Position numbers and translations under genes: made by a program. A DNA stretch of 37,025 nucleotides from assembly GCA_025057575.1 (NCBI GenBank), contig JANXBO010000023.1, forward strand, positions 1 to 37,025. Reading direction: 5' to 3'. The DNA is from Candidatus Caldisaccharidevorator malaysiensis. Its GTDB lineage: Bacteria; Armatimonadota; Fervidibacteria; Fervidibacterales; Fervidibacteraceae. The notes beneath the pieces are model-generated. The model was given only the letters and a program-made list of their open reading frames with translations. It was not told the origin of the DNA and made no database searches. Below, one piece after another: positions 9,535 to 16,909 of this stretch (its first letter is position 1; the number at the start of each line of letters is the position of its first letter).

Positions 9535-10503
9535 ATGAGGAACAACAAAAGGCGAACGAAAACCAGTAGTTTCGGCAGTCCTGCCCGCATCGGGCACGAT
9601 TCGTCCCCGTTCTACAGTCGGCGCCTCTACGAATCCTTACCGAGCGCCAAGCCGGTAAGTTATGTTGAGAACCCCGTCCCTGCAAACCTTCTTAACTCTG
9701 TTTTCTGTAAGAGTTCTGAGAAGATGGACGAATTGCCCGATTGTTGTGTGCATCTGATGGTCACTTCGCCCCCATACAATGTTGGTAAGGATTACGATGA
9801 GGACTGGACACTGGACGAATATCGGGACTTTTTGAGGAGGGTGATGAGAGAAGTCCATCGGGTCCTTGTTCCAGGGGGGCGAGCGTGCCTGAATGTCGCT
9901 AACTTAGGTCGCAAACCGTATTTACCTCTCCACGCTTACATCATTGCGGATATGCTGGATTTAGGCTTCCTGATGAGAGGGGAGATTATTTGGGACAAGG
10001 CATCCAGTGCCAGCCCGTCAACGGCTTGGGGTAGTTGGTGCTCGCCTAAAAACCCCACTTTGCGGGACGTTCACGAGTATATCTTGGTCTTCTCAAAGGA
10101 TCGCTGGGACCGACCGAATCCTAAAGGGCGACCGGCTTCAATAACGAAAGAAGAGTTTCTCTCGTTTACCAAAAGCGTTTGGACTTTTCCGCCGGAGCAA
10201 GCCACAAAGGTCGGTCATCCCGCTCCCTTCCCCGTGGAACTTCCTTACCGGCTGATCCAACTCTATAGTTTTCAGGGAGAAGTTGTCCTGGACCCCTTTA
10301 TCGGCAGTGGAACCACCGCCATAGCAGCGCTAAAGGCTGGCAGGTATTTCGTCGGTTACGACATTGATCCTGTCTATGTGCAATTGGCTTTGAGACGGAT
10401 TCGGGAATTTCTGGACCAACATCGCCTCTTTCGTGAGGCTTTGCATCACACACCCAGCAGCCCTGGAATGCTTGAAGAAGGAAAGAGTCACCATTCGCCC
10501 TGA
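9535..10503 (+). CDS. DNA methyltransferase, SPPY (beta-class, probably N4-cytosine), partner of the ThaI-like enzyme
   Basis: About 322 residues. The catalytic motif TSPPY (Ser78 from ATG 9535) precedes the S-adenosylmethionine motif FIGSG (255-259) with the following GYDIDP, the order of beta-class amino-methyltransferases; SPPY rather than DPPY favours N4-cytosine methylation. NLGRKPYLPLHAYI and KASSASPSTAWGSW form the internal, probably target-recognition region. It would protect the host from the neighbouring restriction enzyme. TTG 9526 and ATG 9535 are both possible starts; neither has a strong ribosome site, and ATG is preferred. A 151-base gap to the endonuclease gene (9384-9534) holds two CGCG sites but no control-protein box that I could find. 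Confidence 0.86.
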   Translation: MRNNKRRTKTSSFGSPARIGHDSSPFYSRRLYESLPSAKPVSYVENPVPANLLNSVFCKSSEKMDELPDCCVHLMVTSPPYNVGKDYDEDWTLDEYRDFLRRVMREVHRVLVPGGRACLNVANLGRKPYLPLHAYIIADMLDLGFLMRGEIIWDKASSASPSTAWGSWCSPKNPTLRDVHEYILVFSKDRWDRPNPKGRPASITKEEFLSFTKSVWTFPPEQATKVGHPAPFPVELPYRLIQLYSFQGEVVLDPFIGSGTTAIAALKAGRYFVGYDIDPVYVQLALRRIREFLDQHRLFREALHHTPSSPGMLEEGKSHHSP

Positions 10504-10605
10504 GGGCGTTGACCGCCTTCAGTGTGCCCTAAGGAGCTTAGCAAAAGTAGTCTGAAGTTGTTTAAGAAAACTGTTATACCTGCTTCTGTTTTTTGCTATT
10601 TCCTT
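10504..10605. terminator. Convergent intergenic region with a long-spaced inverted repeat
   Basis: The methyltransferase and the redox operon converge here. TAGCAAAA at 10539-10546 pairs perfectly with TTTTGCTA at 10591-10598, with about 44 bases between the arms. A T-rich stretch (10588-10610) follows on the forward strand. It may serve as a terminator for one or both units, but the stem is short and the loop long, so this is a weak call. Confidence 0.25.
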
Positions 10606-12243
10606 TTACCCCACAGGAACGCCGCCGAGTCGTCGGATGCGGGTGTGGGGGGCTGTGTAGTCGGGCAATACTAAGGGCGAAATCCGATCGGTGTTAATAC
10701 CCGCCCGAATTAATTGTTCGTGGTATTCTTTAACGTGGCGAAGGGTGGGGGTTCCGAGCGTTGCTGCTTTTGCCCATTGGGCGGCAGAGACCCCTGCTCG
10801 TCGTCCGAAAACGAGGATGTCTAAAAGAGAGTTACCCATCAGACGGTTGCGCCCGTGGACGCCTCCACTGACTTCACCAGCGACAAAAAGACCGGGGATA
10901 GAGGTAGAGCTATCCTCCTTCATTACGATCCCGCCGTTCTGATAGTGCTGAGTCGGATAGACCAGGATCGGTTCCTTGGTGATGTCTATTCCAAACCTTT
11001 CGTATTGGCGGACCATTGCTGGTAGGGCTTTGCGGATCGTTCCTTCCCCTCTCAACAGGTCAATCATCGGGGAATCCAACCACACCCCGACCATCCCGGT
11101 TGGTGTGACCACACCCTTGCCGACCGTCGTGCACTCCCGAATGATGGCTGCCGAGACCGCATCCCTCGTCTCCAGTTCGTAAATGAATCGCTCCCCGTCA
11201 CAGTTAACTAAATGAGCCCCCAGACCACGAACTTTCTCCGTCACCAGTTGTCCCAAAATCTGCTCGGGGAAAGCAGCCCCCGTTGGATGGTATTGAACGG
11301 TATCCATAAAGATCATTTCCGCGCCAGCCCGATAGGCAATGACCAGTCCGTCCGCGGTGGCGCCGTAGTGATTGGTTGTTGGGAAGCCTTGAACGTGGAG
11401 GCGACCCATTCCCCCGGTGGCTAACACCACACTCTTGGCTCGGACGACCAGATACTCTTCGGTCTCCAAGTCATAAAGAATGGCGCCGACACAGTTTCCG
11501 GCGTCGTCCAAAAGCAATTCAACGGCGGGGCGAAATTCCAGGGCTTGGATCCCTCGGTTACGGGCTTCGTCCCGCAAGGTCCTCATTATCTCCATTCCCG
11601 TATAGTCCCGACAGGAGTGCATCCGTCTTCGGGACGTGCCACCCCCGTGAACGGTGATCATTGTCCCGTCGGGCTCTTTGTCAAACATCACACCCAGTTG
11701 CTCCAACCATCGGATAACGAGCGGCGCGTCCAGGACAAGAGCCCAGACCAGTTGGGGAATATTAACGAAACCACCCCCACCCATAACATCCAAGTAATGA
11801 CGGACAGGGGAATCGTTCGGCTTATCGGCAGCCTGAATACCCCCCTGCGCCATTATTGTGTTGGCATCGCCCCAACGCAGTTTCGTAGCGATCAACACCC
11901 GAGTGCCTGCTTCTTGTGCGGTCAGGGCAGCCGCCGTGCCCGCGCCCCCTCCCCCGATGATCAAAACATCCGTCTCGTAATCCACCCGGGAAAGGTCAAA
12001 GGTATCGGGATCAATCCGGCTAAACGCCTCCAGCAGATCAGCCAGTTCGTTGGGGACTTTTTGACCGGCGTTGGGACCGACGGCAAGGGGACGGAAAGTT
12101 TCGCTCCTGTAGTCGGGATGATAACTTTCTAAGAGAGCCTTTTTCTCTTGCGGGGTCAGACGGGGAAAAGTTTCCCGCAGCCGTCGCTCCCTCGTCGCTT
12201 CTACTTTTTTAACACTTTCTGCCATTACCTCGGGGTAGGGCAT
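10606..12243 (-). CDS. Soluble fumarate reductase/succinate dehydrogenase-type flavoprotein subunit (FrdA/TfrA-like)
   Basis: 545 residues. The FAD-binding GGGGAG motif is at 97-102, so there is an N-terminal extension of about 90 residues. GDANTIMAQGGI (125-136) corresponds to the segment that in membrane FrdA/SdhA carries the covalent-flavin histidine; here that position is Asn, so the FAD is probably non-covalent, as reported for methanogen thiol:fumarate reductase. HPTG (319-322), RDAVSAAI and GRNRLMGNSLLDILVFG near the C-terminus are typical of the superfamily's active and FAD sites. It would interconvert fumarate and succinate. No membrane-anchor gene is present. Last gene of the redox operon, 26 bases after the iron-sulfur subunit. 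Other fumarate-like substrates cannot be excluded. Confidence 0.82.
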   Translation of the reverse strand: MPYPEVMAESVKKVEATRERRLRETFPRLTPQEKKALLESYHPDYRSETFRPLAVGPNAGQKVPNELADLLEAFSRIDPDTFDLSRVDYETDVLIIGGGGAGTAAALTAQEAGTRVLIATKLRWGDANTIMAQGGIQAADKPNDSPVRHYLDVMGGGGFVNIPQLVWALVLDAPLVIRWLEQLGVMFDKEPDGTMITVHGGGTSRRRMHSCRDYTGMEIMRTLRDEARNRGIQALEFRPAVELLLDDAGNCVGAILYDLETEEYLVVRAKSVVLATGGMGRLHVQGFPTTNHYGATADGLVIAYRAGAEMIFMDTVQYHPTGAAFPEQILGQLVTEKVRGLGAHLVNCDGERFIYELETRDAVSAAIIRECTTVGKGVVTPTGMVGVWLDSPMIDLLRGEGTIRKALPAMVRQYERFGIDITKEPILVYPTQHYQNGGIVMKEDSSTSIPGLFVAGEVSGGVHGRNRLMGNSLLDILVFGRRAGVSAAQWAKAATLGTPTLRHVKEYHEQLIRAGINTDRISPLVLPDYTAPHTRIRRLGGVPVG

Positions 12244-12269
12244 TACCGTTCACGATCTCCTTTCCCATT

Positions 12270-13001
12270 TCAATCTTCGTCCTTCTTGCTGACGGGAACG
12301 AGTTCTTCTGGTTCTATATCTCTTTCAGCATAAAGTGTCTGTAACTGATCGGGTGACAAAGCCCTCATCTGGGCAACTTCTTTATCAAATTGACCCTCTG
12401 TTAACTCTCGTATCCTTGCTGTGAGATGCGGTGCTGGGGGAGCCAGATGGCGTCCGTAAAGGCGCCGGGCTAAGGTCGCCACATTGTAATGGCTGATTTC
12501 GGCAGGGCAGCGGGAGGTGCACAGACCACACTGAAGACAGTCAAAGGACAAATCGGCAGCCTTGGCGATATCACCCCTTGCAGCAGCGGCAATGTAGCGC
12601 ATCACGTCAAGGTCTTGGGGACAGACTTTTCGGCAGGTGTTGCACTGAAGGCAACGGGTCACTTCCGGGTAGAGTCTTAAGATCGTATCGGCATCCGGTC
12701 GCAATTGCTCAATATCGTAGGTCTTTTTCACTGCAGGATAAAAAGGAATTTGAGTTAGATACATCCGGTCTTCAATAACGGTCTGGCAGGCAAGACCGAC
12801 CCGAAGGCGAAAATCACCCTCTTTCCTGTAGACGGTAGCGCAGGCGCCGCAGAAACCCGCCCGGCAGCCCACTCCCCGAACGAGGCGATAACCAGCATAT
12901 TCCAGCGCCTTCAAGATGGTCAAGCCCTTCGGAACTTGATAGCGCTTCCCCATTATGAAGACGTCCACCTGCTCCACTTCTCGTTGTATGGCGACAGACA
13001 T
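12270..13001 (-). CDS. Fumarate reductase-type iron-sulfur subunit (FrdB/TfrB N-half-like)
   Basis: 243 residues. An N-terminal plant-type ferredoxin domain binds a 2Fe-2S cluster through C46, C51, C54 and C72 (GVGCRAGFCGAC). A C-terminal domain has two full CxxCxxCxxxC motifs (C117-C127 and C155-C165). It would relay electrons between the flavoprotein and other redox partners. ATG 13001 is chosen over GTG 13010 because GGGTG lies six bases upstream. In methanogens TfrB is a fusion of such a protein with an HdrB-like half; here an HdrB gene lies only one small gene upstream, so the same functional parts are present as separate genes. The tail after residue 205 is acidic and not recognised. 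Confidence 0.84.
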   Translation of the reverse strand: MSVAIQREVEQVDVFIMGKRYQVPKGLTILKALEYAGYRLVRGVGCRAGFCGACATVYRKEGDFRLRVGLACQTVIEDRMYLTQIPFYPAVKKTYDIEQLRPDADTILRLYPEVTRCLQCNTCRKVCPQDLDVMRYIAAAARGDIAKAADLSFDCLQCGLCTSRCPAEISHYNVATLARRLYGRHLAPPAPHLTARIRELTEGQFDKEVAQMRALSPDQLQTLYAERDIEPEELVPVSKKDED

Positions 13002-13025
13002 CGCGATCACCCTTTGCGATCGGGA

Positions 13026-13322
13026 TTAATCACCTGCCCATTCAACGGCTTGTGCCTGCACCGCCCAAGGATCGTAAGGACTGCTTTCCTGACAGAAGAC
13101 GGTGAACCCACACCATTGAAAGGCAGCCACATATTTGCGCAGGGTGCCTTCAATGGCTTGGGCGACTTTCTCAAAGAGTTCGGCATCATCCGTCGGAAGA
13201 CCCGCTCCTTCCAAAGCAGCGCGGGTCAACTCCTCCACCACTTCCGGAAGCCGCCTAGCTTCCACCATCAGATGAACCTGCATTTTGGACGGCAAACGCT
13301 CCACTTTTCCCTGAACGGACAT
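13026..13322 (-). CDS. Unrecognised 98-residue operon protein
   Basis: I do not recognise this protein. It is 98 residues, soluble and predicted mostly helical, acidic overall, with two cysteines (in FQWCGFTVFCQE) that do not form a usual cluster motif. It is real by context: ATG 13322 follows the hdrB stop by two bases and has a strong GGGAGGG site eight bases upstream inside hdrB, and its stop is followed closely by the iron-sulfur subunit gene. Being placed between hdrB and the fumarate-reductase genes, it could be an assembly factor or small docking subunit joining these modules; that is inference only. Confidence 0.72.
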   Translation of the reverse strand: MSVQGKVERLPSKMQVHLMVEARRLPEVVEELTRAALEGAGLPTDDAELFEKVAQAIEGTLRKYVAAFQWCGFTVFCQESSPYDPWAVQAQAVEWAGD

Positions 13323-13324
13323 TG

Positions 13325-14197
13325 TTAAGCCCTCCCTTCTTTAGTTGGGGAAGAAAACAGCCGCTGTGGGCTGACCCGATGCTGATCGGGGAAGAAGACA
13401 CCCTCGTCCAACCCCAAGGCAAAGGCGAGGGGTTGGGTGAAGTAAAGGATCGGAACCGACCGATAACGTCCGTCGCTGGTCGGTCCGTCTCCCTGAAACC
13501 GGTCCAAATTGAATTGACAAAGGGGGCAAGTCGTGACGATCACTTGAGCACCCGTCTGGGCTGCCTTTTGGACGATCTGCCGGCTACACTCCTTTGCCAA
13601 CTCGGGCTTGGTCACAGAAAGGAACGATCCACAACACTCGGTCTTTGCGGGAAAGTTCACTACGGTGCAACCCAGGCAACGGAGGAAGTCCTCCATTATG
13701 GTCGGGTCCTCGGGATCGTCCAGTCCGATTTCCTTGTAGGGTCGGAGAAGGAGGCAGCCGTAGTAAGGGGCGACCTTCCAGTCAAGGGGTCGGACGACTT
13801 GCTGGCGGACCGAATCCCAACCCACTTCGTCTCGGAGAACTTCTAACAGGTGAACGACCCGAACGCCATAGTATTTTTCCTCAAGGAAATCCTCTATCCT
13901 CCTTCGGGACTCGGGATCGTCTCGAAGGATTCGGTCGGCTCTTTTGAGGGTGTTGTAGCAAAAGGTGCATAGGGTTAAGAGGCGGTCGCCCTCTTTTTGG
14001 GCATCAACGAGGATGCGGGCAGGTGCCAGCAAGCCCATATAGGCTTCCCTGATTTGTGGTATCAGTCCTCCGCAACACTGCCACTGAGGAAGTTCTACCA
14101 GTTCAATGCCTAACGCAGCTGCTGTCACCCGAGCCGACCGGTCCAACCCAGACGCCTTTTGGTGGAGGGTGCAGCCAGGATAATACGGTATCCTCAT
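13325..14197 (-). CDS. hdrB: Heterodisulfide reductase subunit B-like protein (two CCG domains)
   Basis: 290 residues. Two cysteine-rich CCG motifs are visible: C9, C41-C42, C77, C80 in the first half, and a second set around LRCLGC, ECCGSF and TTCPLC. In HdrB these bind the non-cubane 4Fe-4S clusters that cleave a disulfide. The bacterial substrate is unknown; coenzyme M/B is not expected in a bacterium. The chosen ATG 14197 has AGGGTG six bases upstream; GTG 14206 is an alternative. It follows hdrC directly, the usual CB order, and precedes the small unknown gene and the fumarate-reductase pair. It could equally act like the HdrB half of TfrB or like SdhE. Confidence 0.88.
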   Translation of the reverse strand: MRIPYYPGCTLHQKASGLDRSARVTAAALGIELVELPQWQCCGGLIPQIREAYMGLLAPARILVDAQKEGDRLLTLCTFCYNTLKRADRILRDDPESRRRIEDFLEEKYYGVRVVHLLEVLRDEVGWDSVRQQVVRPLDWKVAPYYGCLLLRPYKEIGLDDPEDPTIMEDFLRCLGCTVVNFPAKTECCGSFLSVTKPELAKECSRQIVQKAAQTGAQVIVTTCPLCQFNLDRFQGDGPTSDGRYRSVPILYFTQPLAFALGLDEGVFFPDQHRVSPQRLFSSPTKEGRA

Positions 14198-14209
14198 CGG
14201 ATTCACCCT

Positions 14210-14617
14210 CTAAAGGCTCAATTTGCGGAAAGCGGAAACGCTCGCCTGCTGAGGGGCTTCGGTCATTATCTCTGTCGGCAGGGGAAAGGGTCTGCGTTCC
14301 TCTTTGCCTTCTCGCAATAACAGCGTTCGGATCGCCTCCATCACTTTCGCCAAGTCTACCCCTTTGGGGCACCGAGTAGCACAGGTCAAGCAGCCGACGC
14401 AGAACCAAGGGGCAGAACTATTGAGCACTTCGTTCACCAGTTCCAGTTGCAGCAGGCGGATCACCTGATGAGGGAGAAGGTCCATAGCAAAAGCAAGGGG
14501 GCATCCAGCACTGCACTTGCCACACTGATAGCAGGCGAATAGGTTCTCCCCGCTCAGTTCCTCTATCTCTTTAATCCAATCCCTGTCTGCTATCCGTTTC
14601 GGGAGGGTTAGGGACAC
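14210..14617 (-). CDS. hdrC: Heterodisulfide reductase subunit C-like ferredoxin
   Basis: 136 residues with two CxxCxxCxxxC[P] motifs, C29-C39 and C73-C83, the hallmark of HdrC, which carries electrons from HdrA to HdrB. The frame stays open upstream inside korC, but GTG 14617 is preferred: the korC stop lies just before it and TGAGGT overlapping that stop provides the ribosome site. GTG 14620 is equally possible. The gap to hdrB is 12 bases. A soluble protein with no heme-anchor partner, so this is the HdrABC type, not the membrane HdrDE type. Confidence 0.87.
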   Translation of the reverse strand: MSLTLPKRIADRDWIKEIEELSGENLFACYQCGKCSAGCPLAFAMDLLPHQVIRLLQLELVNEVLNSSAPWFCVGCLTCATRCPKGVDLAKVMEAIRTLLLREGKEERRPFPLPTEIMTEAPQQASVSAFRKLSL

Positions 14618-14627
14618 CACTCTCACC

Positions 14628-15164
14628 TCATCGGTCGGGGTAGTCGTAACCGACCTGAAAAGCCCGCAAGTTGAGCGCTTCGGTGCCTCGGGGAACGCTT
14701 CCTTCAATCGCCTTTTGCACCGATTCGGGTCGCACGACGCCACTGACTTTGGTCAAAAAACCCAAAATGACCATATTGGCGACGATCTTGCGCCCCAGTT
14801 CTTCCGCCAGCCGGGTTGCGGGGATCGGGTGGGCAACCAAACGATCTGCTTCTTCCGGTTCCACCAGATCTTCGTCAACGATCAAGAGACACTTTTTCGG
14901 TCGCTTGAGGGCATGGGTGAGGTAGGCTTCCTGAGACATCGTGACGAGAACGTCAGGGGAAACGACTTTGGGAAAGTCAATGGGCTGGGTATCGATGACA
15001 ACATCAGCGGAGCAGGCACCTCCCCGCGATTCAGGACCGTAGGATTGAAGAAGGACTGCCTCCTTCCCGTCGTAAAGGGAAGCCGCTTTGCCCAAGATGT
15101 AACCGGCTAACACAATCCCCTGACCGCCGAACCCAGAGAGTTTGATCTCCTTTCGGTCGCTCAT
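14628..15164 (-). CDS. korC: 2-oxoacid:ferredoxin oxidoreductase gamma subunit (KorC type)
   Basis: 178 residues. IKLSGFGGQGIVLAGYILGKAA at the start and QSYGPESRGGACSADVVI are the gamma-subunit signature. It completes the four-subunit enzyme that oxidises 2-oxoglutarate or a related 2-oxoacid to the acyl-CoA with ferredoxin, or runs in reverse to fix CO2. The similarity begins at ATG 15164; GTG 15176, which overlaps the korB stop, is an alternative that would give translational coupling. It is followed at once by hdrC. Its partners KorA and KorD are five genes upstream, on the far side of the Hdr/Flx genes. Confidence 0.9.
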   Translation of the reverse strand: MSDRKEIKLSGFGGQGIVLAGYILGKAASLYDGKEAVLLQSYGPESRGGACSADVVIDTQPIDFPKVVSPDVLVTMSQEAYLTHALKRPKKCLLIVDEDLVEPEEADRLVAHPIPATRLAEELGRKIVANMVILGFLTKVSGVVRPESVQKAIEGSVPRGTEALNLRAFQVGYDYPDR

Positions 15165-15172
15165 CCCTTGGC

Positions 15173-16057
15173 TCACTCCCAACGGCTGAGGACTACCTGA
15201 CGGTAAAGGTCCAAGAAGGTCGGCTTTTCCCGATCCACAAAGGCACCGACGATGATCTTGCCCCTGAGGCTTAAGTCACATTCCTCCAGAGGAGCCTCAG
15301 GATTGTGGATCGTGTTCTCCTTGTAGTAGCGCAGTTCGTCTAGGGCATCGCCGATCTGGTTGCGCCGACCATAGTTAACGGGGCAGGGGGAAATGATTTC
15401 AACGAAGGAAAAGCCCCTCTTTTGGAGAGCCTTAGCGATGGAGTTGCGGAGCCGACCCAGGTCCAGGATCGTCCACCGGGCGACATAGACGGCGCCGCAG
15501 GCGGCAGCCAGTAACGGCAAATTAAAGGCATATTCGGGATTGCCGTAGGGGGTCGTCGTCGTCCGACCGCCGATGTGGGTCGTCGGTCCGCTTTGCCCCC
15601 CTGTCATCCCATAGTTGAAGTTGTTGACACAGATGACCGTTAGGTCCAAGTTTCTTCTGGCGGCGTGGAGAAAGTGGTTGCCCCCGATGGCGATGATGTC
15701 GCCATCACCGCTGAACACGACGACTTTGAGGTCGGGATTGGCTAAATGAAGCCCGATGGCAAAGGGGATCGCCCGACCGTGGGTGGTGTGGAACGAGTCG
15801 CAGTTCATATACCCAGCGACCCGACCCGTGCAGCCGATCCCCGAAACGACGCACAGTTTCGTGATATCTATTTCCGCCTGCTTGAGGGCTGCCACGAAAG
15901 CGTTAACGGCAGCGCCGATGCCACATCCCGAGCACCAGATGTGCGGGAGTCGGTCGCCCCTTAACGCCCACTCCGTCGGATGCTCCAGGTCTAATTCCTC
16001 AGGAAACTCTTCCCAGATCTCAATCTCTGCCGGTTCCTCTACACGAAGTCGCTCCAT
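15173..16057 (-). CDS. korB: 2-oxoacid:ferredoxin oxidoreductase beta subunit (thiamine diphosphate-binding)
   Basis: 294 residues. Thiamine-diphosphate binding is shown by WCSGCGIG near residue 42, GIGCTGR, HTTHGRAIPFAIG and the GDGD...NN pattern (VFSGDGDIIAIGG, then VNNFNYGMTGGQ). The DLHP-like spacing and overall length match the KorB class rather than the pyruvate PorB class, so 2-oxoglutarate is the likely substrate, though branched or other 2-oxoacids are possible. GGGAGGAAG precedes the ATG. It lies 12 bases after the FlxA-like gene, meaning that the KOR genes are interleaved with the NAD(P)H/Hdr genes. Confidence 0.9.
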   Translation of the reverse strand: MERLRVEEPAEIEIWEEFPEELDLEHPTEWALRGDRLPHIWCSGCGIGAAVNAFVAALKQAEIDITKLCVVSGIGCTGRVAGYMNCDSFHTTHGRAIPFAIGLHLANPDLKVVVFSGDGDIIAIGGNHFLHAARRNLDLTVICVNNFNYGMTGGQSGPTTHIGGRTTTTPYGNPEYAFNLPLLAAACGAVYVARWTILDLGRLRNSIAKALQKRGFSFVEIISPCPVNYGRRNQIGDALDELRYYKENTIHNPEAPLEECDLSLRGKIIVGAFVDREKPTFLDLYRQVVLSRWE

Positions 16058-16069
16058 CGGTCTTCCTCC

Positions 16070-16909
16070 CTAATAGTCCCTTGGGAGTCGGGCAAGGTCT
16101 GCGGCGGTGAAGACGGGACCGTCTTTGCATACATAGACCGGTCCGATATTACACCGCCCGCATTTTCCCAAACCGCATTTCATCTTGTTCTCCATCGTCG
16201 TGATGACTCTGTCGGGGGAAAAACCCAGTCGGTCCAAAACCTGCAACGAGAACTTGATCATAATCGGAGGACCGCAGACAACGACAAATTTCCCGTCGGG
16301 CTTGGGTGCTAACTCGTTGAGAACATTGGGAATCAGACCCACCTTCCCCCTCCATTCGGGCGTTTCCCCACCCGGGTCCACCGTTTGGATGACGCGCACC
16401 CCTTCCTGTTGCCCCCATTCTTCCATCTCTTTTTTGTAGAGGAGGTCAGCAACGGTCCGGGCACCGTTTAAGATCGTTACTTCACCAAAGTCCCTTCTGT
16501 TATCCAGGCAGAACTCAATGAGGGACTTTAAAGGCGCCATTCCGACCCCGCCCCCGATGATGAGGAGATCCCTACCCTTCAAAGTCTCTACTGGAAAGCC
16601 GTTGCCGTAGGGACCTCGGAATCCGATAAGGTCTCCCACTTCCAGGTCCCTCAGCGCCGTCGTTACTTTCCCCATTAACTTGAAACTGCACTCAATGTAT
16701 CCCTTTCGTGTTGGGGAACTGGCGATCGTAAACACCGCTTCGCCGACACCAAATACCGAATACTGACCGAACTGACCGGGCAGAAAGGAGAACCGGTCCC
16801 TCAAAGAAGGGTCTTCAAAGACCAGGCGCAGGGTCCTCAGGTCCACGGTCTCGTCCGTCATCGCGACGATCCGAACCAGGTCAGGGAGATAATCGTTCCT
16901 TACCTTCAT
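16070..16909 (-). CDS. FAD/NAD(P)H-binding electron-input subunit (FlxA / sulfhydrogenase-gamma / AsrB type)
   Basis: 279 residues of the ferredoxin-NADP reductase superfamily. The FAD domain has PGQFGQYSVFG (residues 44-54) and ASSPT; the nucleotide domain has LLIIGGGVGMAPL (115-127); the C-terminus carries a 2Fe-2S cysteine set C245, C250, C253, C261. Such subunits pass electrons between NAD(P)H and iron-sulfur partners in Flx-Hdr complexes, sulfhydrogenase and anaerobic sulfite reductase. ATG 16909 overlaps the preceding stop as ATGA, so the longer upstream frame is rejected. Context with MvhD and HdrA makes the Flx-Hdr role the best reading. Whether NADH or NADPH is used is not visible. 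Confidence 0.85.
   Translation of the reverse strand: MKVRNDYLPDLVRIVAMTDETVDLRTLRLVFEDPSLRDRFSFLPGQFGQYSVFGVGEAVFTIASSPTRKGYIECSFKLMGKVTTALRDLEVGDLIGFRGPYGNGFPVETLKGRDLLIIGGGVGMAPLKSLIEFCLDNRRDFGEVTILNGARTVADLLYKKEMEEWGQQEGVRVIQTVDPGGETPEWRGKVGLIPNVLNELAPKPDGKFVVVCGPPIMIKFSLQVLDRLGFSPDRVITTMENKMKCGLGKCGRCNIGPVYVCKDGPVFTAADLARLPRDY

Noticed and set aside
14618-14743. Upstream extension of HdrC into korC
   Set aside because: The added residues overlap korC and lack HdrC similarity; GTG 14617 follows a good ribosome site.
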